A stretch of 64,000 nt of DNA from Kribbella sp. NBC_01245 (GCF_036226525.1 NZ_CP108487.1:2232001-2296000), one strand, 5' to 3'. Counted from the first letter of the stretch, positions 10,144-20,106 are shown. The notes: generated from the letters alone by a model not told the origin. A program made the numbers and translations.

Positions 10144-10845
10144 TCAGGCAGCGGCGGCGATAGCCACCATGATGGCCTGCGGGTTGAGCTGGTCGTCGTT
10201 CAGCTTCTTCCCGTTGACGAACACCGTCGGCGTGCCACTGACACCACGCTTCTCGGCCGCACCCTGGATCGACTCCACCCACTTGGCCTGGCCGTTGGTC
10301 TTCACGCAGGTCTCGAACTCGGGAGTGTTGATCTTGAGCGCCTTACCGAGCGCGAGCAGCTGCTTCTCGCTCCAGGCCTTCTCGAAGCTGCCGAACAAAG
10401 CGTCGCTGTAGCTGCGCGGCTTACCCTCCGCCGCGGCGCAGGCCCAGGCGTTCGCGAGGCGCGGCGAGTTGTCCTTGCTCACGAAGTCCATCGGCCAGTA
10501 CGTCGCCTTGACCTTCCCCTCGTCGACCAGAGAGTTGATCGCCGAACCGGACTCGGCCTCGAACTCCTCGCAGTGCGGGCAACGGAAGTCCAGGTAGACG
10601 TCGATCGTGGCCTTCGCGTCGGCCTTGCCGAAGGTGACGCCCTGACCGTCCGTCCCGGGCCCGGTGATGATGGCGGGCTCGGGCGCGTCCGCGTTCTCGA
10701 CGGTCACGCCGGAGTTGCTGCGCCAGTACTGGACGCCGACACCGCCGGCCAGCACGAGCAGCAGGACCACCACGACCACTACGCCGGGCGTGATCCGCCG
10801 CTTCTTCGGCTGGACCAGCACTTCAGCTTTGCGGGACTTGCTCAC
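10144..10845 (-). CDS. Membrane-anchored DsbA-like thioredoxin-fold protein
   Basis: A 233-residue protein with a basic N-terminus, one membrane helix (about residues 20-40) and an extracytoplasmic thioredoxin fold of the DsbA/DSBA-like family. The active site is C89-P-H-C92 and the cis-proline loop is SGTPTVFVNG. CPHC is the DsbA oxidant motif, so it probably introduces or isomerises disulfides in exported proteins. Its ATG overlaps the stop of the MauE-like gene (ATGA), an arrangement that suggests MauE serves as its redox partner, as MauE/MauD do for methylamine dehydrogenase maturation. The specific substrates are unknown. Confidence 0.88.
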   Translation of the reverse strand: MSKSRKAEVLVQPKKRRITPGVVVVVVLLLVLAGGVGVQYWRSNSGVTVENADAPEPAIITGPGTDGQGVTFGKADAKATIDVYLDFRCPHCEEFEAESGSAINSLVDEGKVKATYWPMDFVSKDNSPRLANAWACAAAEGKPRSYSDALFGSFEKAWSEKQLLALGKALKINTPEFETCVKTNGQAKWVESIQGAAEKRGVSGTPTVFVNGKKLNDDQLNPQAIMVAIAAAA

Positions 10846-11318
10846 GGCGTTACTTCTCCTGTCGTTCCAACAGCGGGCTCAACGGTTTCGAGCGAGAATC
10901 GGCTCTGCGGGCGGAACCACAACCACACCGCCAGCGCGAGCAGACCGAGGTCTCGCAGGATCTCCTGCAGGTACTTCGTCTGACCGGGTGCGACCTGCCC
11001 GCCGCCGCCGAAGCAGCCGCAGTCGATCGCGAGACCGCGCGCCCAGGCGGAGGACACCGCGGCGATGAACACCACCATCAGTACAGCACTCACCAGGGCC
11101 GCGACCCGGGTGCCATAACCGACGATCAGCAACAATCCGATCGCGACCTCGACGAACGGCAGTCCCCAGCCGATCGGCTGTTCGAGGGCCTTGGGCAACA
11201 GTTCGTACGCCGCGACGGCCAGCCGGCTCTGTTCCGGGTCGCCGATCTTCAACGCGCCCGCGACCAGCATCACCACACCGAGGATCAGCCGCGCCACCGT
11301 AGAGATCCAGGGAGTCAT
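10842..11318 (-). CDS. MauE/DoxX-like four-helix membrane protein
   Basis: A 158-residue polytopic protein with four hydrophobic helices (about 6-25, 48-68, 71-90, 122-138). The LxxGxLKxxDP-type start (GALKIGDPEQSRLAVAAYELLP) and a DCGCFGGG cysteine pair around residue 100 are typical of MauE-type proteins, which pair with thioredoxin-fold partners. It overlaps the SCO gene upstream and the DsbA-like gene downstream by four bases each, so the three are co-translated. It likely passes electrons or oxidising equivalents across the membrane; that role is inferred from family and context. Confidence 0.82.
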   Translation of the reverse strand: MTPWISTVARLILGVVMLVAGALKIGDPEQSRLAVAAYELLPKALEQPIGWGLPFVEVAIGLLLIVGYGTRVAALVSAVLMVVFIAAVSSAWARGLAIDCGCFGGGGQVAPGQTKYLQEILRDLGLLALAVWLWFRPQSRFSLETVEPAVGTTGEVTP

Positions 11319-11977
11319 CGATTCCGGTCCACGAGTTGCCCGAAGTCATGGGACAGATCGCCGATCGCCGCGTTCGACAGCCACAGCACCGACGCCTTGT
11401 CGTCCTTGCCGAAGCCCAGCGTCTGCGCGCCGTGGCCGACCTCATATCCGCCGGAGGGCAGCTTCTTCATGCCCTCGACCGGTACGCCGACCTTCTGGGC
11501 GATCGCCTTGATCGAGTCCAGCGAGCCGGTCAGCCCCACGAACGACGGATCGAAACGGTCCAGGTACTTGCGAATGGCCGGACCGTCGTCGCGGGCCGGA
11601 TCGGTGGTGATGAAGATCATCTGCACCTGGTCCCGCACCGAATCGTCGAGTTTCGTCAGCGCCGAGGCGATATCCGCCAGCACGGTGTTACAGACATCCG
11701 GGCAGTTCGTATAACCGAAGAACACCAGCGTGACCGGCTTCTTCGTCGAGGTGACCAGGTTGAACTCGTTGCCACCGGTATCGGTGAGCGAGCTGGCCGG
11801 CATCACATACGGCCGGTCCAGCGTCGCTCCGCGTAATCCGTTCGGGTCGGACTTCGGAGTCCGGATCACCGCTCCGCCGGGGTTGTCGGCGGATTGGTCG
11901 CCGCCGCCCCCGCATCCCGCGAGGGCGAGCAGCGTCACCGCGGCCAGTAGGACGACCGCACTCCTGGTTCGACTCAC
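11315..11977 (-). CDS. SCO1/SenC-family lipoprotein (copper chaperone)
   Basis: SCO proteins deliver copper to cytochrome c oxidase CuA and act as thiol-disulfide reductases. The 220-residue protein begins with a lipoprotein signal whose lipobox LAGC places the modified cysteine at residue 22, so it is anchored outside the membrane. The thioredoxin-fold copper site is CPDVC in FFGYTNCPDVCNTVL, and a downstream His in VGHGAQ is the probable third ligand. The GTG at 11977 was chosen because it gives a normal signal peptide; an upstream in-frame extension would run into trpA. It begins 7 bases after the trpA stop and is therefore part of the trp transcript. Confidence 0.88.
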   Translation of the reverse strand: MSRTRSAVVLLAAVTLLALAGCGGGGDQSADNPGGAVIRTPKSDPNGLRGATLDRPYVMPASSLTDTGGNEFNLVTSTKKPVTLVFFGYTNCPDVCNTVLADIASALTKLDDSVRDQVQMIFITTDPARDDGPAIRKYLDRFDPSFVGLTGSLDSIKAIAQKVGVPVEGMKKLPSGGYEVGHGAQTLGFGKDDKASVLWLSNAAIGDLSHDFGQLVDRNR

Positions 11978-11984
11978 GACGCGT

Positions 11985-12809
11985 CTAACGTGCGGCCGTG
12001 GCCCTGGGTTCCCGGCGAACACCCTCCGCCAGGCTCTCCGTGAGAGAACGCACACCGGCCGGGCCTTCGCCGGCTTCCAGTACCTTCACGAAGGCCGAGC
12101 CCACGATCACCGCATCGGCGTACGACGCGATCGCGCAGGCCTGGTCCGCGTTGGAAACACCCAGTCCGACGCCCACCGGGAGACCGGTCGTTGCCTTGGC
12201 CCTCGCAACCAGCGTCGGCGCGAGGCCGGACGTCGATTCGCGGGCACCCGTGACGCCCATCACGGCCGTGGCGTAGACGAAACCACGGCAGGCCTGGGTG
12301 GTGAGCGCGATCCGCTTGTCCGTGGACGACGGGGAGACCAGGAAAACCTTGTCCAGGTTCTCCTTGTCGGCCGCGGCGATCCACTCGGCGTCCTCGTCGG
12401 GGATCAGGTCCGGCGTGATCAGGCCCGCTCCCCCGGCGGCGGCGAGGTCCCGCGCGAAAGCGAATGCGCCGTACCGCTCGATCGGGTTCCAGTACGTCAT
12501 CACGAGGGTCGGGACGCCGGTGGCGGCGACGGCCTCGACCGTACGCAGCACGTCCTTGGTCCGCAGGCCGTTCGCAAGGGCCTGCTCGCTGGCGCGCTGG
12601 ATGACCACGCCGTCCATCACGGGATCGCTGTACGGCAGGCCGATCTCGATCACGTCGACACCACCGTCGACCATGGCCTTCAGCGCGTCGACACCACCGT
12701 CGTACGTCGGATAGCCGGCCGGCAGGTAGCCCACCAGGGCCGCGCGACCCTCGTCGTTCGCCTTGCGGATCGCCGTACCGGCGTTGCCCAAAGCAACGAT
12801 GTCGCTCAT
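11985..12809 (-). CDS. trpA: Tryptophan synthase alpha chain
   Basis: TrpA cleaves indole-3-glycerol phosphate to indole and glyceraldehyde-3-phosphate. The 274-residue TIM barrel carries the family motif [15 protein letters not shown] with the following [15 protein letters not shown], whose Glu and Asp are the catalytic pair, and [10 protein letters not shown]. The ATG at 12809 overlaps the trpB stop (ATGA), so the two subunits are coupled; an in-frame start 36 bases upstream would extend into trpB and is less likely. Length is normal. Confidence 0.96.
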   Translation of the reverse strand: MSDIVALGNAGTAIRKANDEGRAALVGYLPAGYPTYDGGVDALKAMVDGGVDVIEIGLPYSDPVMDGVVIQRASEQALANGLRTKDVLRTVEAVAATGVPTLVMTYWNPIERYGAFAFARDLAAAGGAGLITPDLIPDEDAEWIAAADKENLDKVFLVSPSSTDKRIALTTQACRGFVYATAVMGVTGARESTSGLAPTLVARAKATTGLPVGVGLGVSNADQACAIASYADAVIVGSAFVKVLEAGEGPAGVRSLTESLAEGVRREPRATAAR

Positions 12810-14017
12810 GCCTTGGCCGCCTCTGCATCGATGAGGCCGAACCATTCGCCGGCCGTGTCCATGTCCTTGTCCCCACGACCGGAGAGGTTCACCAAGATGG
12901 TTGCCTCCGGCCCCAGTTCCTTCGCGATCTCGAGCGCACCGGCGATCGCGTGCGCCGACTCGATCGCCGGGATGATGCCCTCGGTCCGCGCGAGCAGCCG
13001 GAAGGCATCCATCGCGGCGGCATCCGTCACCGGCCGGTACGACGCGCGACCGGTCTCGGCGAGCCAGGCGTGCTCCGGGCCGACGCCCGGGTAGTCCAGG
13101 CCGGCCGAGATCGAGTGCGACTCGATGGTCTGGCCGTCGTCGTCCTGCAGCAGGTACGACCGGGCGCCATGCAGTACGCCGACCTGGCCCGCGGTGATCG
13201 TCGCGGCGTGCCGGCCCGTCTCGTACCCGTCGCCGCCCGCCTCGATGCCGTACAGCTTGACCTCGGTGTCCGGCACGAACGCGGCGAACAGCCCGATCGC
13301 GTTGGATCCACCGCCCACACAGGCGACGGCCGCGTCCGGGAGCTTGCCGAACTGCACGAGCGACTGCTCCCGCGCCTCGTCACCGATACCGCGGACGAAG
13401 TCACGGACCATCGCCGGGAACGGGTGGCCGCCGGCCGCCGTACCGAGCAGGTAGTGGGTGTTGTCGACGCTGGCCACCCAATCGCGCAGGGCCTCGTTGA
13501 TCGCGTCCTTCAACGTACGGCTACCGGTCTTGACCGGGATGACCTCTGCGCCGAGCAACTTCATCCGGGCTACGTTCAGCGCCTGGCGCTCGGTGTCGAC
13601 CTCGCCCATGTAGACGACGCACTCGAGATCCATGTACGCACAGGCGGTCGCCGTGGCCACGCCATGCTGACCAGCACCGGTCTCGGCGATGACGCGAGTC
13701 TTGCCCATCCGCTTGGTGAGCAGCGCCTGGCCGAGCACGTTGCGGACCTTGTGCGCACCCGTGTGGTTGAGGTCTTCGCGCTTCAGCCAGATCGTGGCGC
13801 CGGCGATCTTGGACAGCCGGGTCGCGTCGTACAGCAGGCTGGGGGTGCCGGCGTACTCGCGCAGCATCCGCTCGAACTCATCGGTGAAGGCCTTGTCGGC
13901 CATCGCCTCCTGCCACGCCTGCGTCAGCTCGTCCAGGGGGCCGATCAAGGCCTCCGGCATGAACCTGCCGCCGAAGCGGCCGAAGTGCCCGAGCTCGTCG
14001 GGCAAGACAGCGGTCAT
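12806..14017 (-). CDS. trpB: Tryptophan synthase beta chain
   Basis: TrpB condenses indole with serine using pyridoxal phosphate. The 403-residue protein has the PLP lysine in [11 protein letters not shown], the catalytic Glu region [14 protein letters not shown], and the phosphate-binding [10 protein letters not shown] loop. N-terminal [15 protein letters not shown] is typical of the TrpB1 type that partners TrpA. A 55-base gap containing a hairpin separates it from trpC. Identification is firm. Confidence 0.97.
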   Translation of the reverse strand: MTAVLPDELGHFGRFGGRFMPEALIGPLDELTQAWQEAMADKAFTDEFERMLREYAGTPSLLYDATRLSKIAGATIWLKREDLNHTGAHKVRNVLGQALLTKRMGKTRVIAETGAGQHGVATATACAYMDLECVVYMGEVDTERQALNVARMKLLGAEVIPVKTGSRTLKDAINEALRDWVASVDNTHYLLGTAAGGHPFPAMVRDFVRGIGDEAREQSLVQFGKLPDAAVACVGGGSNAIGLFAAFVPDTEVKLYGIEAGGDGYETGRHAATITAGQVGVLHGARSYLLQDDDGQTIESHSISAGLDYPGVGPEHAWLAETGRASYRPVTDAAAMDAFRLLARTEGIIPAIESAHAIAGALEIAKELGPEATILVNLSGRGDKDMDTAGEWFGLIDAEAAKA

Positions 14018-14036
14018 GGTGTGTTCGCCTTCCAGT

Positions 14037-14063
14037 GAGCCCCTGCTCGCGGAACAGGGGCTC
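14037..14063 (-). other. Intercistronic hairpin between trpC and trpB
   Basis: A 9-bp perfect stem (14037-14045 GAGCCCCTG with 14055-14063 CAGGGGCTC) and a 9-base loop fill most of the trpC-trpB gap and end about 20 bases before the trpB start. It may modulate readthrough or protect mRNA ends. No T-run follows it. Confidence 0.5.
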
Positions 14064-14072
14064 TACGTCGTC

Positions 14073-14879
14073 TTAGTGACGCTGCTGGATGGCGGGGTGC
14101 GATCCCGCAGCGACGAGATCGGCGACCGAGGCGCGGGGATCGCGGCCGGTCACCAGGGTTTCACCGACGAGGACGACATCGGCCCCGGCGCGCGCGAATT
14201 CGATTACATCATGCGGCCCACGGACACCGGACTCCGCCACCCGGACCAGGTTCGACGGGATCAGCGGGGCCAGCCGGCCGAAGGTGCTGCGGTCGACGTC
14301 GAGCGTCTTCAGGTTGCGGTTGTTCACGCCGATCAGGACCGCGCCGGCGTCCACCGCACGCCGGGTCTCCTCCTCGTCGTGCACCTCGACCAGCGGGGTG
14401 AGCCCGATCGAGACGGCTCGCTCGATCAGCGAGACGAGCGCCTCCTGCTCCAGCGCGGCCGCGATCAGCAGGGCCATATCGGCACCCGCCGCGCGCGCCT
14501 CCCACAGCTGGTACGAGGACACGATGAAGTCCTTGCGCAGCACGGGCACGTCAACGCGCCCGCGGACCTGCCGGAGGTCTTCCAGACTGCCGCCGAAGCG
14601 CCGGCCTTCGGTCAGCACGCTGATCGCGGCGGCACCGCCCGCGGCGTACTCCCCGGCCAACGCGGCCGGGTCGGCGATATCGGCCAGCGCGCCCTTGGAC
14701 GGGCTGGACCGCTTGACTTCGGCGATGATCGAGATGCCGTCGCCCCGGAAGGCGGGCATCGGGTCCATCGCTTCGGGCATCCGGTGCGCCTGGGCCTTCA
14801 GGTCATCGAGACTGACCTTCGCCTGACGCTCCTCGAGGTCCTCACGGACCCCGGCCATGATCTCGTCGAGAACGCTCAT
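14073..14879 (-). CDS. trpC: Indole-3-glycerol phosphate synthase
   Basis: TrpC closes carboxyphenylaminodeoxyribulose phosphate to indole-3-glycerol phosphate. The 268-residue barrel shows [13 protein letters not shown] (catalytic Lys), [33 protein letters not shown] and VAESGV, all at normal spacing. It is a stand-alone IGPS with no fused TrpF, consistent with PriA doing the isomerase step. It lies directly downstream of the HGxxPAAW gene and upstream of trpB in the same direction. Confidence 0.97.
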   Translation of the reverse strand: MSVLDEIMAGVREDLEERQAKVSLDDLKAQAHRMPEAMDPMPAFRGDGISIIAEVKRSSPSKGALADIADPAALAGEYAAGGAAAISVLTEGRRFGGSLEDLRQVRGRVDVPVLRKDFIVSSYQLWEARAAGADMALLIAAALEQEALVSLIERAVSIGLTPLVEVHDEEETRRAVDAGAVLIGVNNRNLKTLDVDRSTFGRLAPLIPSNLVRVAESGVRGPHDVIEFARAGADVVLVGETLVTGRDPRASVADLVAAGSHPAIQQRH

Positions 14880-14894
14880 CTGGTCCCCAGTTCC

Positions 14895-15146
14895 TCAGTG
14901 CTCACTTGCGCCGAAGCCGAGCAGCTGCAGCACCTTGCCGATCAGCGCGCCGACAACGGCCAGCGCGACCGAGACCCAGAACAGCACCCAGTTCGGTCCG
15001 AGCACGATCGCGATCGCACCGAGCGTGAACGCGATCAGCACGATGGTCACGGCGGTCCACGCCGCTGGGGTGTTGCCGTGATGGTCGTGTACTTCTTCGG
15101 TCGGGGTCGCCGGGGTGCTCACTGTCTGCTCCGCTGCCTTGTCCAT
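14895..15146 (-). CDS. HGxxPAAW-family small membrane protein
   Basis: An 83-residue protein with a hydrophilic N-terminus, the motif HGNTPAAW near residue 23-30, and two membrane helices (about 30-50 and 53-72). This small family is found in actinobacterial trp operons between trpE-side genes and trpC; its function is not known. It sits between the Trp-operon membrane protein and trpC, with small gaps on both sides. Family assignment rests on the motif and the neighbourhood. Confidence 0.85.
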   Translation of the reverse strand: MDKAAEQTVSTPATPTEEVHDHHGNTPAAWTAVTIVLIAFTLGAIAIVLGPNWVLFWVSVALAVVGALIGKVLQLLGFGASEH

Positions 15147-15200
15147 CGTGGCCTGCTCCTCGTGGTCGTCCCCACCTATTGTGGCGGTAGTGCTCTTCGT

Positions 15201-15731
15201 TCAGAGAGTCGGGTCCTCACCCGCGTCGATCGCCTTCCATTGATCGGCCGGTGTCCCGCCTGGATCCCTCTCATAACGGGCCGTCGGCCGGCGCCAACGG
15301 TGTGCGGTCAGTACTCCGAGCATGCCCGCAGCGATGAGCGCGACACCTCCGGCGAGGGCCGGCCAGGGCGCCGCTCCGGTCGTCACCGTGACGTGGTCCG
15401 TGACCACCTCGCTGAGCGCCGGACGTAACCGCGCGAGCTCCTCGGCCGACGGCCGGACCTGGGTCGCGACCAGCACCGCGGCGGCTCCGAGTACGGCGAT
15501 CAGGCCGGCCAGGATCCGCCTCATCGCCGTACCGGCCAACCGGACGACGACCAGCGCCACCACGGCTGCCAGCGCGATCGTGATCGGCGCCTTCGTGACG
15601 TCCTTGCCCGCCAGGGTTACCGCCTCGCGGCCGTTGCCGGGGTCGGCCGTGGTCCAGGTCAGATAGGCGGCCAGGACGAGGAGAGCGGCTCCTACGAGTA
15701 CGAGGAGGTCAACGACGCGCTGTTGCTTCAT
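15201..15731 (-). CDS. Trp-operon associated membrane protein
   Basis: A 176-residue membrane protein with four helices: about residues 7-25, 49-66, 69-88 and 122-143, in the pattern of the Trp biosynthesis-associated membrane protein family (Trp_oprn_chp) found in actinobacterial trp operons. The role is unknown. Its ATG overlaps the trpE stop codon by four bases (ATGA), so it is translated together with anthranilate synthase. I see no catalytic motif. Confidence 0.85.
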   Translation of the reverse strand: MKQQRVVDLLVLVGAALLVLAAYLTWTTADPGNGREAVTLAGKDVTKAPITIALAAVVALVVVRLAGTAMRRILAGLIAVLGAAAVLVATQVRPSAEELARLRPALSEVVTDHVTVTTGAAPWPALAGGVALIAAGMLGVLTAHRWRRPTARYERDPGGTPADQWKAIDAGEDPTL

Positions 15732-17218
15732 ATGGCGTTAAAGGTGCCGGCGACCGCAACCGCGTTCAGCACGGCGGCGGCCTTGTTGCGGCATTCGGCG
15801 TCCTCGGCGGCCGGGTCGGAATCGGCGACGATGCCCGCACCCGCTTGCACGTACGCCGTTCCGCCGCGCAGCACCGCCGTACGGATCGCGATGGCCGTGT
15901 CGACGTCACCGGCGAAGTCGAGATAGCCGACGACACCGCCGTACACGCCGCGCCGGCTGACCTCGAGCTTGTCGATGATCTCCATCGCGCGCGGCTTGGG
16001 CGCACCGGACAACGTGCCCGCCGGGAAGGCTGCGCACAACGCGTCGAACGAGGTCTTGTCGGCGGCCAGGCGGCCCGTGACGGTCGACTCCAGGTGCATG
16101 ACGTGGCTGTAGCGCCGTACGTCCATGAAGTCGATCACCTCGACCGTGCCGGGCGCGCAGACCCGGCCGACGTCGTTGCGGCCGAGGTCGACCAGCATCA
16201 GGTGCTCGGCGCGCTCCTTGGCGTCGGCCTTGAGCTCCTCCTCCAGCGCGTGATCGGCTTCCGGGTCGGCGCCACGCGGCCTGGTCCCGGCGATCGGATG
16301 CAGGATCACCTTGTTACCGGTGACCTTGACCAGCGCCTCGGGGCTGGAGCCGACGATGTCGAACCCGTCGAGGCGCACGAGGTACATGTACGGGCTCGGG
16401 TTCGACCGGCGCAGGACGCGGTAGACGTCCAGCGCGGACGCAGTCGAGGCCAGCTCGAACCGCTGCGATACGACGATCTGGAACGCCTCGCCCGCGCGGA
16501 TCTCCTCCTTCGCGTGCTCCACCGCCTCGCGATACTCCGCGCTCGACCGCTGCCTGCGCGGATCGGCCTGCCGATCGAGATCGGCGTGTACGACGAACGA
16601 CGGGGTGGGCTGGGCGAGATCGGCCTCCATCGCGTCGAGCCGGCTGACGGCGTCCGCGTAGGACTCGTCCACCCGCTCGTCGGAATCGTCCCAGTTGATG
16701 GCGTTCGCGATCAGCCAGATCTCGCCGGTCTCGTGGTCCAGCGCGGCCAGGTCGGTGGCCAGCAGGAACGTCAACTCGGGCAGGCCGAGGTCGTCGGTCG
16801 TTGTGTCAGGCAACCGCTCCAGCCGCCGGACCGCGTCGTACCCGAGGAAGCCGACCATGCCACCGGTCAACGGCGGCAGGCCCGGCAGTCGCGGCGTGTG
16901 CAGGACCTCGAGGGTCTCGCGCAGGACCTTCAGCGGGTCGCCGGTCTCGGGCAAGCCGACGGGCTTGTGGCCGGTCCAGAAGGCCTGGCCGTCGCGCTCG
17001 GTCAGGGTGGCGGCCGATCGCACGCCGATGAACGAGTACCGCGACCAGAGGCCGTGCTCGGCCGACTCCAGCAGGAACGTGCCTTGGCGCTCGGCCGCGA
17101 GCTTGCCGTACACGCCGATCGGCGTCTCCGCGTCAGCCAGCAGACGCCTGATCACGGGAATGACGCGGCGGTCCTTCGCGTACTCGCGGAAGGTCTCCAG
17201 GTCGGGCGTGACACTCAT
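15728..17218 (-). CDS. trpE: Anthranilate synthase component I
   Basis: TrpE converts chorismate and ammonia to anthranilate, the first committed step of tryptophan synthesis. The 496-residue protein has the chorismate-binding C-terminal domain with [48 protein letters not shown] and [12 protein letters not shown] motifs. An N-terminal LLESAEHG matches the tryptophan feedback site. The glutaminase subunit (trpG) and trpD are not in the window. The start overlaps the hisI stop by four bases. Confidence 0.96.
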   Translation of the reverse strand: MSVTPDLETFREYAKDRRVIPVIRRLLADAETPIGVYGKLAAERQGTFLLESAEHGLWSRYSFIGVRSAATLTERDGQAFWTGHKPVGLPETGDPLKVLRETLEVLHTPRLPGLPPLTGGMVGFLGYDAVRRLERLPDTTTDDLGLPELTFLLATDLAALDHETGEIWLIANAINWDDSDERVDESYADAVSRLDAMEADLAQPTPSFVVHADLDRQADPRRQRSSAEYREAVEHAKEEIRAGEAFQIVVSQRFELASTASALDVYRVLRRSNPSPYMYLVRLDGFDIVGSSPEALVKVTGNKVILHPIAGTRPRGADPEADHALEEELKADAKERAEHLMLVDLGRNDVGRVCAPGTVEVIDFMDVRRYSHVMHLESTVTGRLAADKTSFDALCAAFPAGTLSGAPKPRAMEIIDKLEVSRRGVYGGVVGYLDFAGDVDTAIAIRTAVLRGGTAYVQAGAGIVADSDPAAEDAECRNKAAAVLNAVAVAGTFNAI

Positions 17219-17547
17219 GCGCTCACCTTGATCTCGCCGTGCTCGAAACAGCTCCGGGTGCCGGTGTGACAGGCCGGGCCTTCCTGGTCGACCAGCACCA
17301 GCAGGGTGTCCGCGTCGCAGTCCACCAGCACCTGCTTCACGTGCTGGCGATGCCCGCTGGTCTCACCCTTCACCCAGTACTCGTTCCGGCTGCGGGACCA
17401 GAACGTGGTCCGCCCGGTCGCCGCGGTGCGCCGTACGGCCTCCGCGTCCATCCAGCCGACCATCAGCACCTCGCGCGTGTCGAACTGCTGGATCACGGCG
17501 GGTATCAGCCCGGCGGCATCAAAGGTCAAGCCCTCTGGAGACATCAC
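17215..17547 (-). CDS. hisI: Phosphoribosyl-AMP cyclohydrolase
   Basis: HisI opens the adenine ring of phosphoribosyl-AMP in histidine synthesis. The 110-residue protein is the single-domain form (no HisE fusion). It shows [33 protein letters not shown], metal-binding DCDADTL and the C-terminal CHTGTRSCF cysteines that bind zinc. Two adjacent starts exist (GTG 17547, ATG 17544). It leads the trp transcript, so histidine and tryptophan genes are coupled here. Confidence 0.95.
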   Translation of the reverse strand: MMSPEGLTFDAAGLIPAVIQQFDTREVLMVGWMDAEAVRRTAATGRTTFWSRSRNEYWVKGETSGHRQHVKQVLVDCDADTLLVLVDQEGPACHTGTRSCFEHGEIKVSA

Positions 17548-17637
17548 CCGCCCATTGTCCCCGATCCCAGGTCTCCCCCACCCCGCCGGGTCTCACCCCA
17601 CCCACGGCCACCTTCCTTGTCGTGCGCGAGTGGTCTA

Positions 17638-17739
17638 GTTCTTGGTCGTTCATTCGTCGCAATCCGCCCTCATCCCGCCGCTGACCTGTACTGGTCCCTG
17701 GGCTGGAGGGCGGATTGCGACGAGTGAACGACAAAGAAC
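17638..17739. repeat. Long palindrome, copy 2
   Basis: Inverted repeat of 33 bp with two mismatches: left arm 17638-17670, right arm 17707-17739, loop 36 bases. It is homologous to the palindrome at 8165-8266: the arms share TTCATTCGTCG, then G in copy 1 and C here, then AATCCGCCC, with the complementary change in the opposite arm. The loop core GCTGACCTGTACTGGTCC is also shared. It lies in the divergent gap between hisI and the dipeptidase gene and ends 21 bases before the dipeptidase start. Confidence 0.85.
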
Positions 17740-17760
17740 GGGGCGTGGAAGGATGCGCGG

Positions 17761-18858
17761 GTGACTAGTGAGCGGGTTGCGCGGTTGTTGCGGGATCACC
17801 CCTTGGTGGATGGGCATAACGATTTGCCGATCGCGATGTACGAGTTGTGCGGGTATGACCTGGACAAGGTCGATCTGCGCGAGGACGTACCGGGGTTGAA
17901 CACGGATCTGCCCAGGTTGGCCGCGGGCCAGGTCGGCGCGCAGTTCTGGTCGTTGTGGGTGCCGCCGAAACCGCAGCACGAGGCGGTACGACGCACGCTC
18001 GAGCAGATCGAATTCGTGCACCGGATGGTCGAGCGGTACCCGGACCGACTGCAGCTCGCCACCACGGCGGACGAGGTCGAGACGGCGTTCCGCGCGGGCA
18101 AGGTGGCGTCGTTGATGGGGATGGAGGGCGGCCATTCGATCGACGAGTCGATCGGGGTGCTGCGGATCATGCGCGCGCTCGGCGTCCGGTACATGACGCT
18201 CACCCACAACGACAACGTGCCCTGGGCCGACTCCGCCACCGACGAGCCCGTGCTCGGCGGTCTGAGCGAATTCGGTGAAGAGGTCGTCGCCGAGATGAAC
18301 CGCCTCGGCATGCTGGTCGACCTCTCGCACGTCTCGGCCGACGTGATGCGGCATGCCCTGCGCGTGACACGCAAACCCGTCATCTTCAGCCATTCGTCGG
18401 CCCGCGCGGTGTGCGACGTACCGCGGAACGTGCCGGACGACGTACTGACGACGCTCACCGCGAACGGCGGCGTCTGCATGGTCACGTTCGTGCCGATGTT
18501 CGTCTCGCAGACCCTGGTCGACTGGGTGGCGGAGATGACCGCGAAGGCCGTCGACCTCGGCATCAACCCGAACAACCCCACCTCGATGCAGGCGTTGACC
18601 GAGCAGTTCGGCGTCGAGCCGCCGCCGGCCACGCTCGCGGAAGTCGTCCGGCACGTCGAGCACGTCCGCGAGGTGGCCGGGATCGACCACGTCGGGCTCG
18701 GCGGCGACTACGACGGCTGTCCCGATTTCCCGGACGGCTTGGCGGACGTCTCGACGTACCCGGCGCTCTTCGACGCCCTCGCCGAGCGGAACTGGTCGGA
18801 CGAGGATCTCGCCAAGCTGGCCGGCGGCAACATCCTGCGGGTCCTGCGCGATGCCTGA
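17761..18858 (+). CDS. Membrane dipeptidase (M19 family)
   Basis: A 365-residue renal-dipeptidase-type metallopeptidase that hydrolyses dipeptides, often including D-amino-acid forms. The binuclear zinc ligands are visible: HxD in VDGHNDLP at residue 18-20, Glu in MEGGHS near 122, His in VDLSHVS near 189 and His in FSHSSAR near 210; GLGGDYDG follows near 318. There is no signal peptide, so a cytosolic location is likely. The GTG start at 17761 has an AAGGA seven bases upstream. It overlaps the following GNAT gene by eight bases, forming a two-gene operon transcribed against the trp operon. Confidence 0.9.
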   Translation: MTSERVARLLRDHPLVDGHNDLPIAMYELCGYDLDKVDLREDVPGLNTDLPRLAAGQVGAQFWSLWVPPKPQHEAVRRTLEQIEFVHRMVERYPDRLQLATTADEVETAFRAGKVASLMGMEGGHSIDESIGVLRIMRALGVRYMTLTHNDNVPWADSATDEPVLGGLSEFGEEVVAEMNRLGMLVDLSHVSADVMRHALRVTRKPVIFSHSSARAVCDVPRNVPDDVLTTLTANGGVCMVTFVPMFVSQTLVDWVAEMTAKAVDLGINPNNPTSMQALTEQFGVEPPPATLAEVVRHVEHVREVAGIDHVGLGGDYDGCPDFPDGLADVSTYPALFDALAERNWSDEDLAKLAGGNILRVLRDA

Positions 18859-19726
18859 TCAGCCCGTGGCAATCGAGTGCGGTACGCCGGGGGTCGACGA
18901 GCTGCCCGGGCTCTCCGAGGTGCTGGCGGGCTGGCAGCGCACGGGCGATCCGGTGCAACTGCACTCCGGCGACGTCGGCTGGTTCTGGCGGTTCGGCGCG
19001 CGGCGTACGGCGGACGCGCTGCGGGTCTGGCGGTACGACGGCCAGGTGCGCGCGATCGGCCTGCTGGACGAGCCGGAATACCTGCGCCTCGCGATCGACC
19101 CGGACTTCCGGGCTGATGCCGTACTGGCCGAAGCCCTCGCGGCCGACTCGGCGCGGGTGGTGACTCCGGGTGAGGCGTTCGTCGATGCGCCCGAAGGCGC
19201 GGCCGTGCGGGGCATCCTGCTCGCGCTCGACGGCTGGGGCCTGGATGACGCGTGGCAGCCGCTCATCCGGGATCTCGCGGCGCCGGTGGAGGACTCGGGT
19301 CTGACGGTCGAGGTGGTCACGGCCGAGACGGCTGCGGAGCGTACGGCGGTGCAGCGGGCGGCGTTCGATGGCTCGACGTTCACGGATGAGCGGTGGCACG
19401 AGATGGCCGCTGGTACGCCGTACCGGGATGGCCGTTGTCTCCTCGGGCGTGATGGCGCGGGTCATGCGGTCGCCGCGGTGACGGTGTGGTCGGCGGGCGC
19501 AGGTCGTCCCGGCATCCTCGAGCCGATGGGCGTACACCGGGAATTCCGCGGCGTCGGCTACGGCCAGGCCATCACGCTCGCGGCCGCGGCGGCCCTCCGC
19601 GAGCTCGGTGCGTCCGAGGCCGTCGTCCACACGCCGAGCTTCAACACCGGCGCCGTCGCCACTTATCAGTCCGCCGGTTTCAGTCTGCAGCCTGAAATCC
19701 GCGCCGCCCGCAGGCTCCCGCAATAG
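18851..19726 (+). CDS. GNAT-family N-acetyltransferase
   Basis: A 291-residue protein whose C-terminal half is a GNAT acetyltransferase fold. The acetyl-CoA loop is seen in [19 protein letters not shown] (R-x-x-G-x-G), and ATYQSAGF is the usual C-terminal acceptor strand. The N-terminal half (about 1-140) has no motif I recognise but may be a degenerate second GNAT domain. It overlaps the dipeptidase by eight bases, so the acceptor could be a dipeptide or amino acid; this is inference. Confidence 0.8.
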   Translation: MPDQPVAIECGTPGVDELPGLSEVLAGWQRTGDPVQLHSGDVGWFWRFGARRTADALRVWRYDGQVRAIGLLDEPEYLRLAIDPDFRADAVLAEALAADSARVVTPGEAFVDAPEGAAVRGILLALDGWGLDDAWQPLIRDLAAPVEDSGLTVEVVTAETAAERTAVQRAAFDGSTFTDERWHEMAAGTPYRDGRCLLGRDGAGHAVAAVTVWSAGAGRPGILEPMGVHREFRGVGYGQAITLAAAAALRELGASEAVVHTPSFNTGAVATYQSAGFSLQPEIRAARRLPQ

Positions 19727-19732
19727 GACTGG

Positions 19733-19779
19733 AACGCCCGAAAAACCTTGCGTTGGCTACGCAAGGCTGATCGGGCGTT
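19733..19779. terminator. Nested hairpin between convergent genes
   Basis: Outer 9-bp arms (19733-19741 AACGCCCGA, 19771-19779 TCGGGCGTT) enclose an inner 7-bp stem (19746-19752 CCTTGCG, 19760-19766 CGCAAGG). It lies between the stop codons of two convergent genes and reads the same in both directions, so it is a likely bidirectional terminator. Confidence 0.75.
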
Positions 19780-19788
19780 ACCGGGTTA

Positions 19789-20106
19789 CTAGGCGGGGCC
19801 GCTACCGTTCTCGCGGCCCGCGGCGGGCTGCGGCACCAGCAGGAACTCGACCCCGCCCGACTCGTCCACGTTGGCGTCGAGGACCTTGTCGTCGAGGGTC
19901 TTGGCGGCGAGTTCTTCCAGGAAGACCCTGGCGCCGCCCTCTTCCACTACCTGGTCTCCCGGCAGCGGAGCCTCGGTGGTGGTGATGGCGAGTGCCGGGC
20001 TGGCCGGACTCTCCTGGGAGATCCGGACCCCCGCGCCATCCGGCGCGCTCTCCACGCCGGTGATGCTCTTGATGACCAGGGTGGCGTTCTCCGTCAGGGT
20101 AAGCAC
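19789..20106 (-). CDS. HesB/IscA-like protein lacking cysteines
   Basis: A 105-residue protein resembling the A-type Fe-S carrier fold (LTLTENATLVIKSIT start, PGDQVVEEGGARVFLEELAAKTLDDKVLDA middle). Unlike IscA or ErpA it has no cysteine at all, so it cannot bind a cluster through the usual three Cys ligands. Actinobacterial relatives are annotated as HesB-like. The GTG at 20106 was chosen because GAGGAG stands six bases before it; the longer reading frame upstream has no such site. It is flanked by a hairpin downstream and a 70-base gap before the ABC exporter gene. Confidence 0.7.
   Translation of the reverse strand: MLTLTENATLVIKSITGVESAPDGAGVRISQESPASPALAITTTEAPLPGDQVVEEGGARVFLEELAAKTLDDKVLDANVDESGGVEFLLVPQPAAGRENGSGPA

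Noticed and set aside
17650..18690. 346-codon minus-strand frame over the dipeptidase
   Set aside because: Antisense shadow; the plus strand carries the M19 zinc ligands and a good ribosome site.
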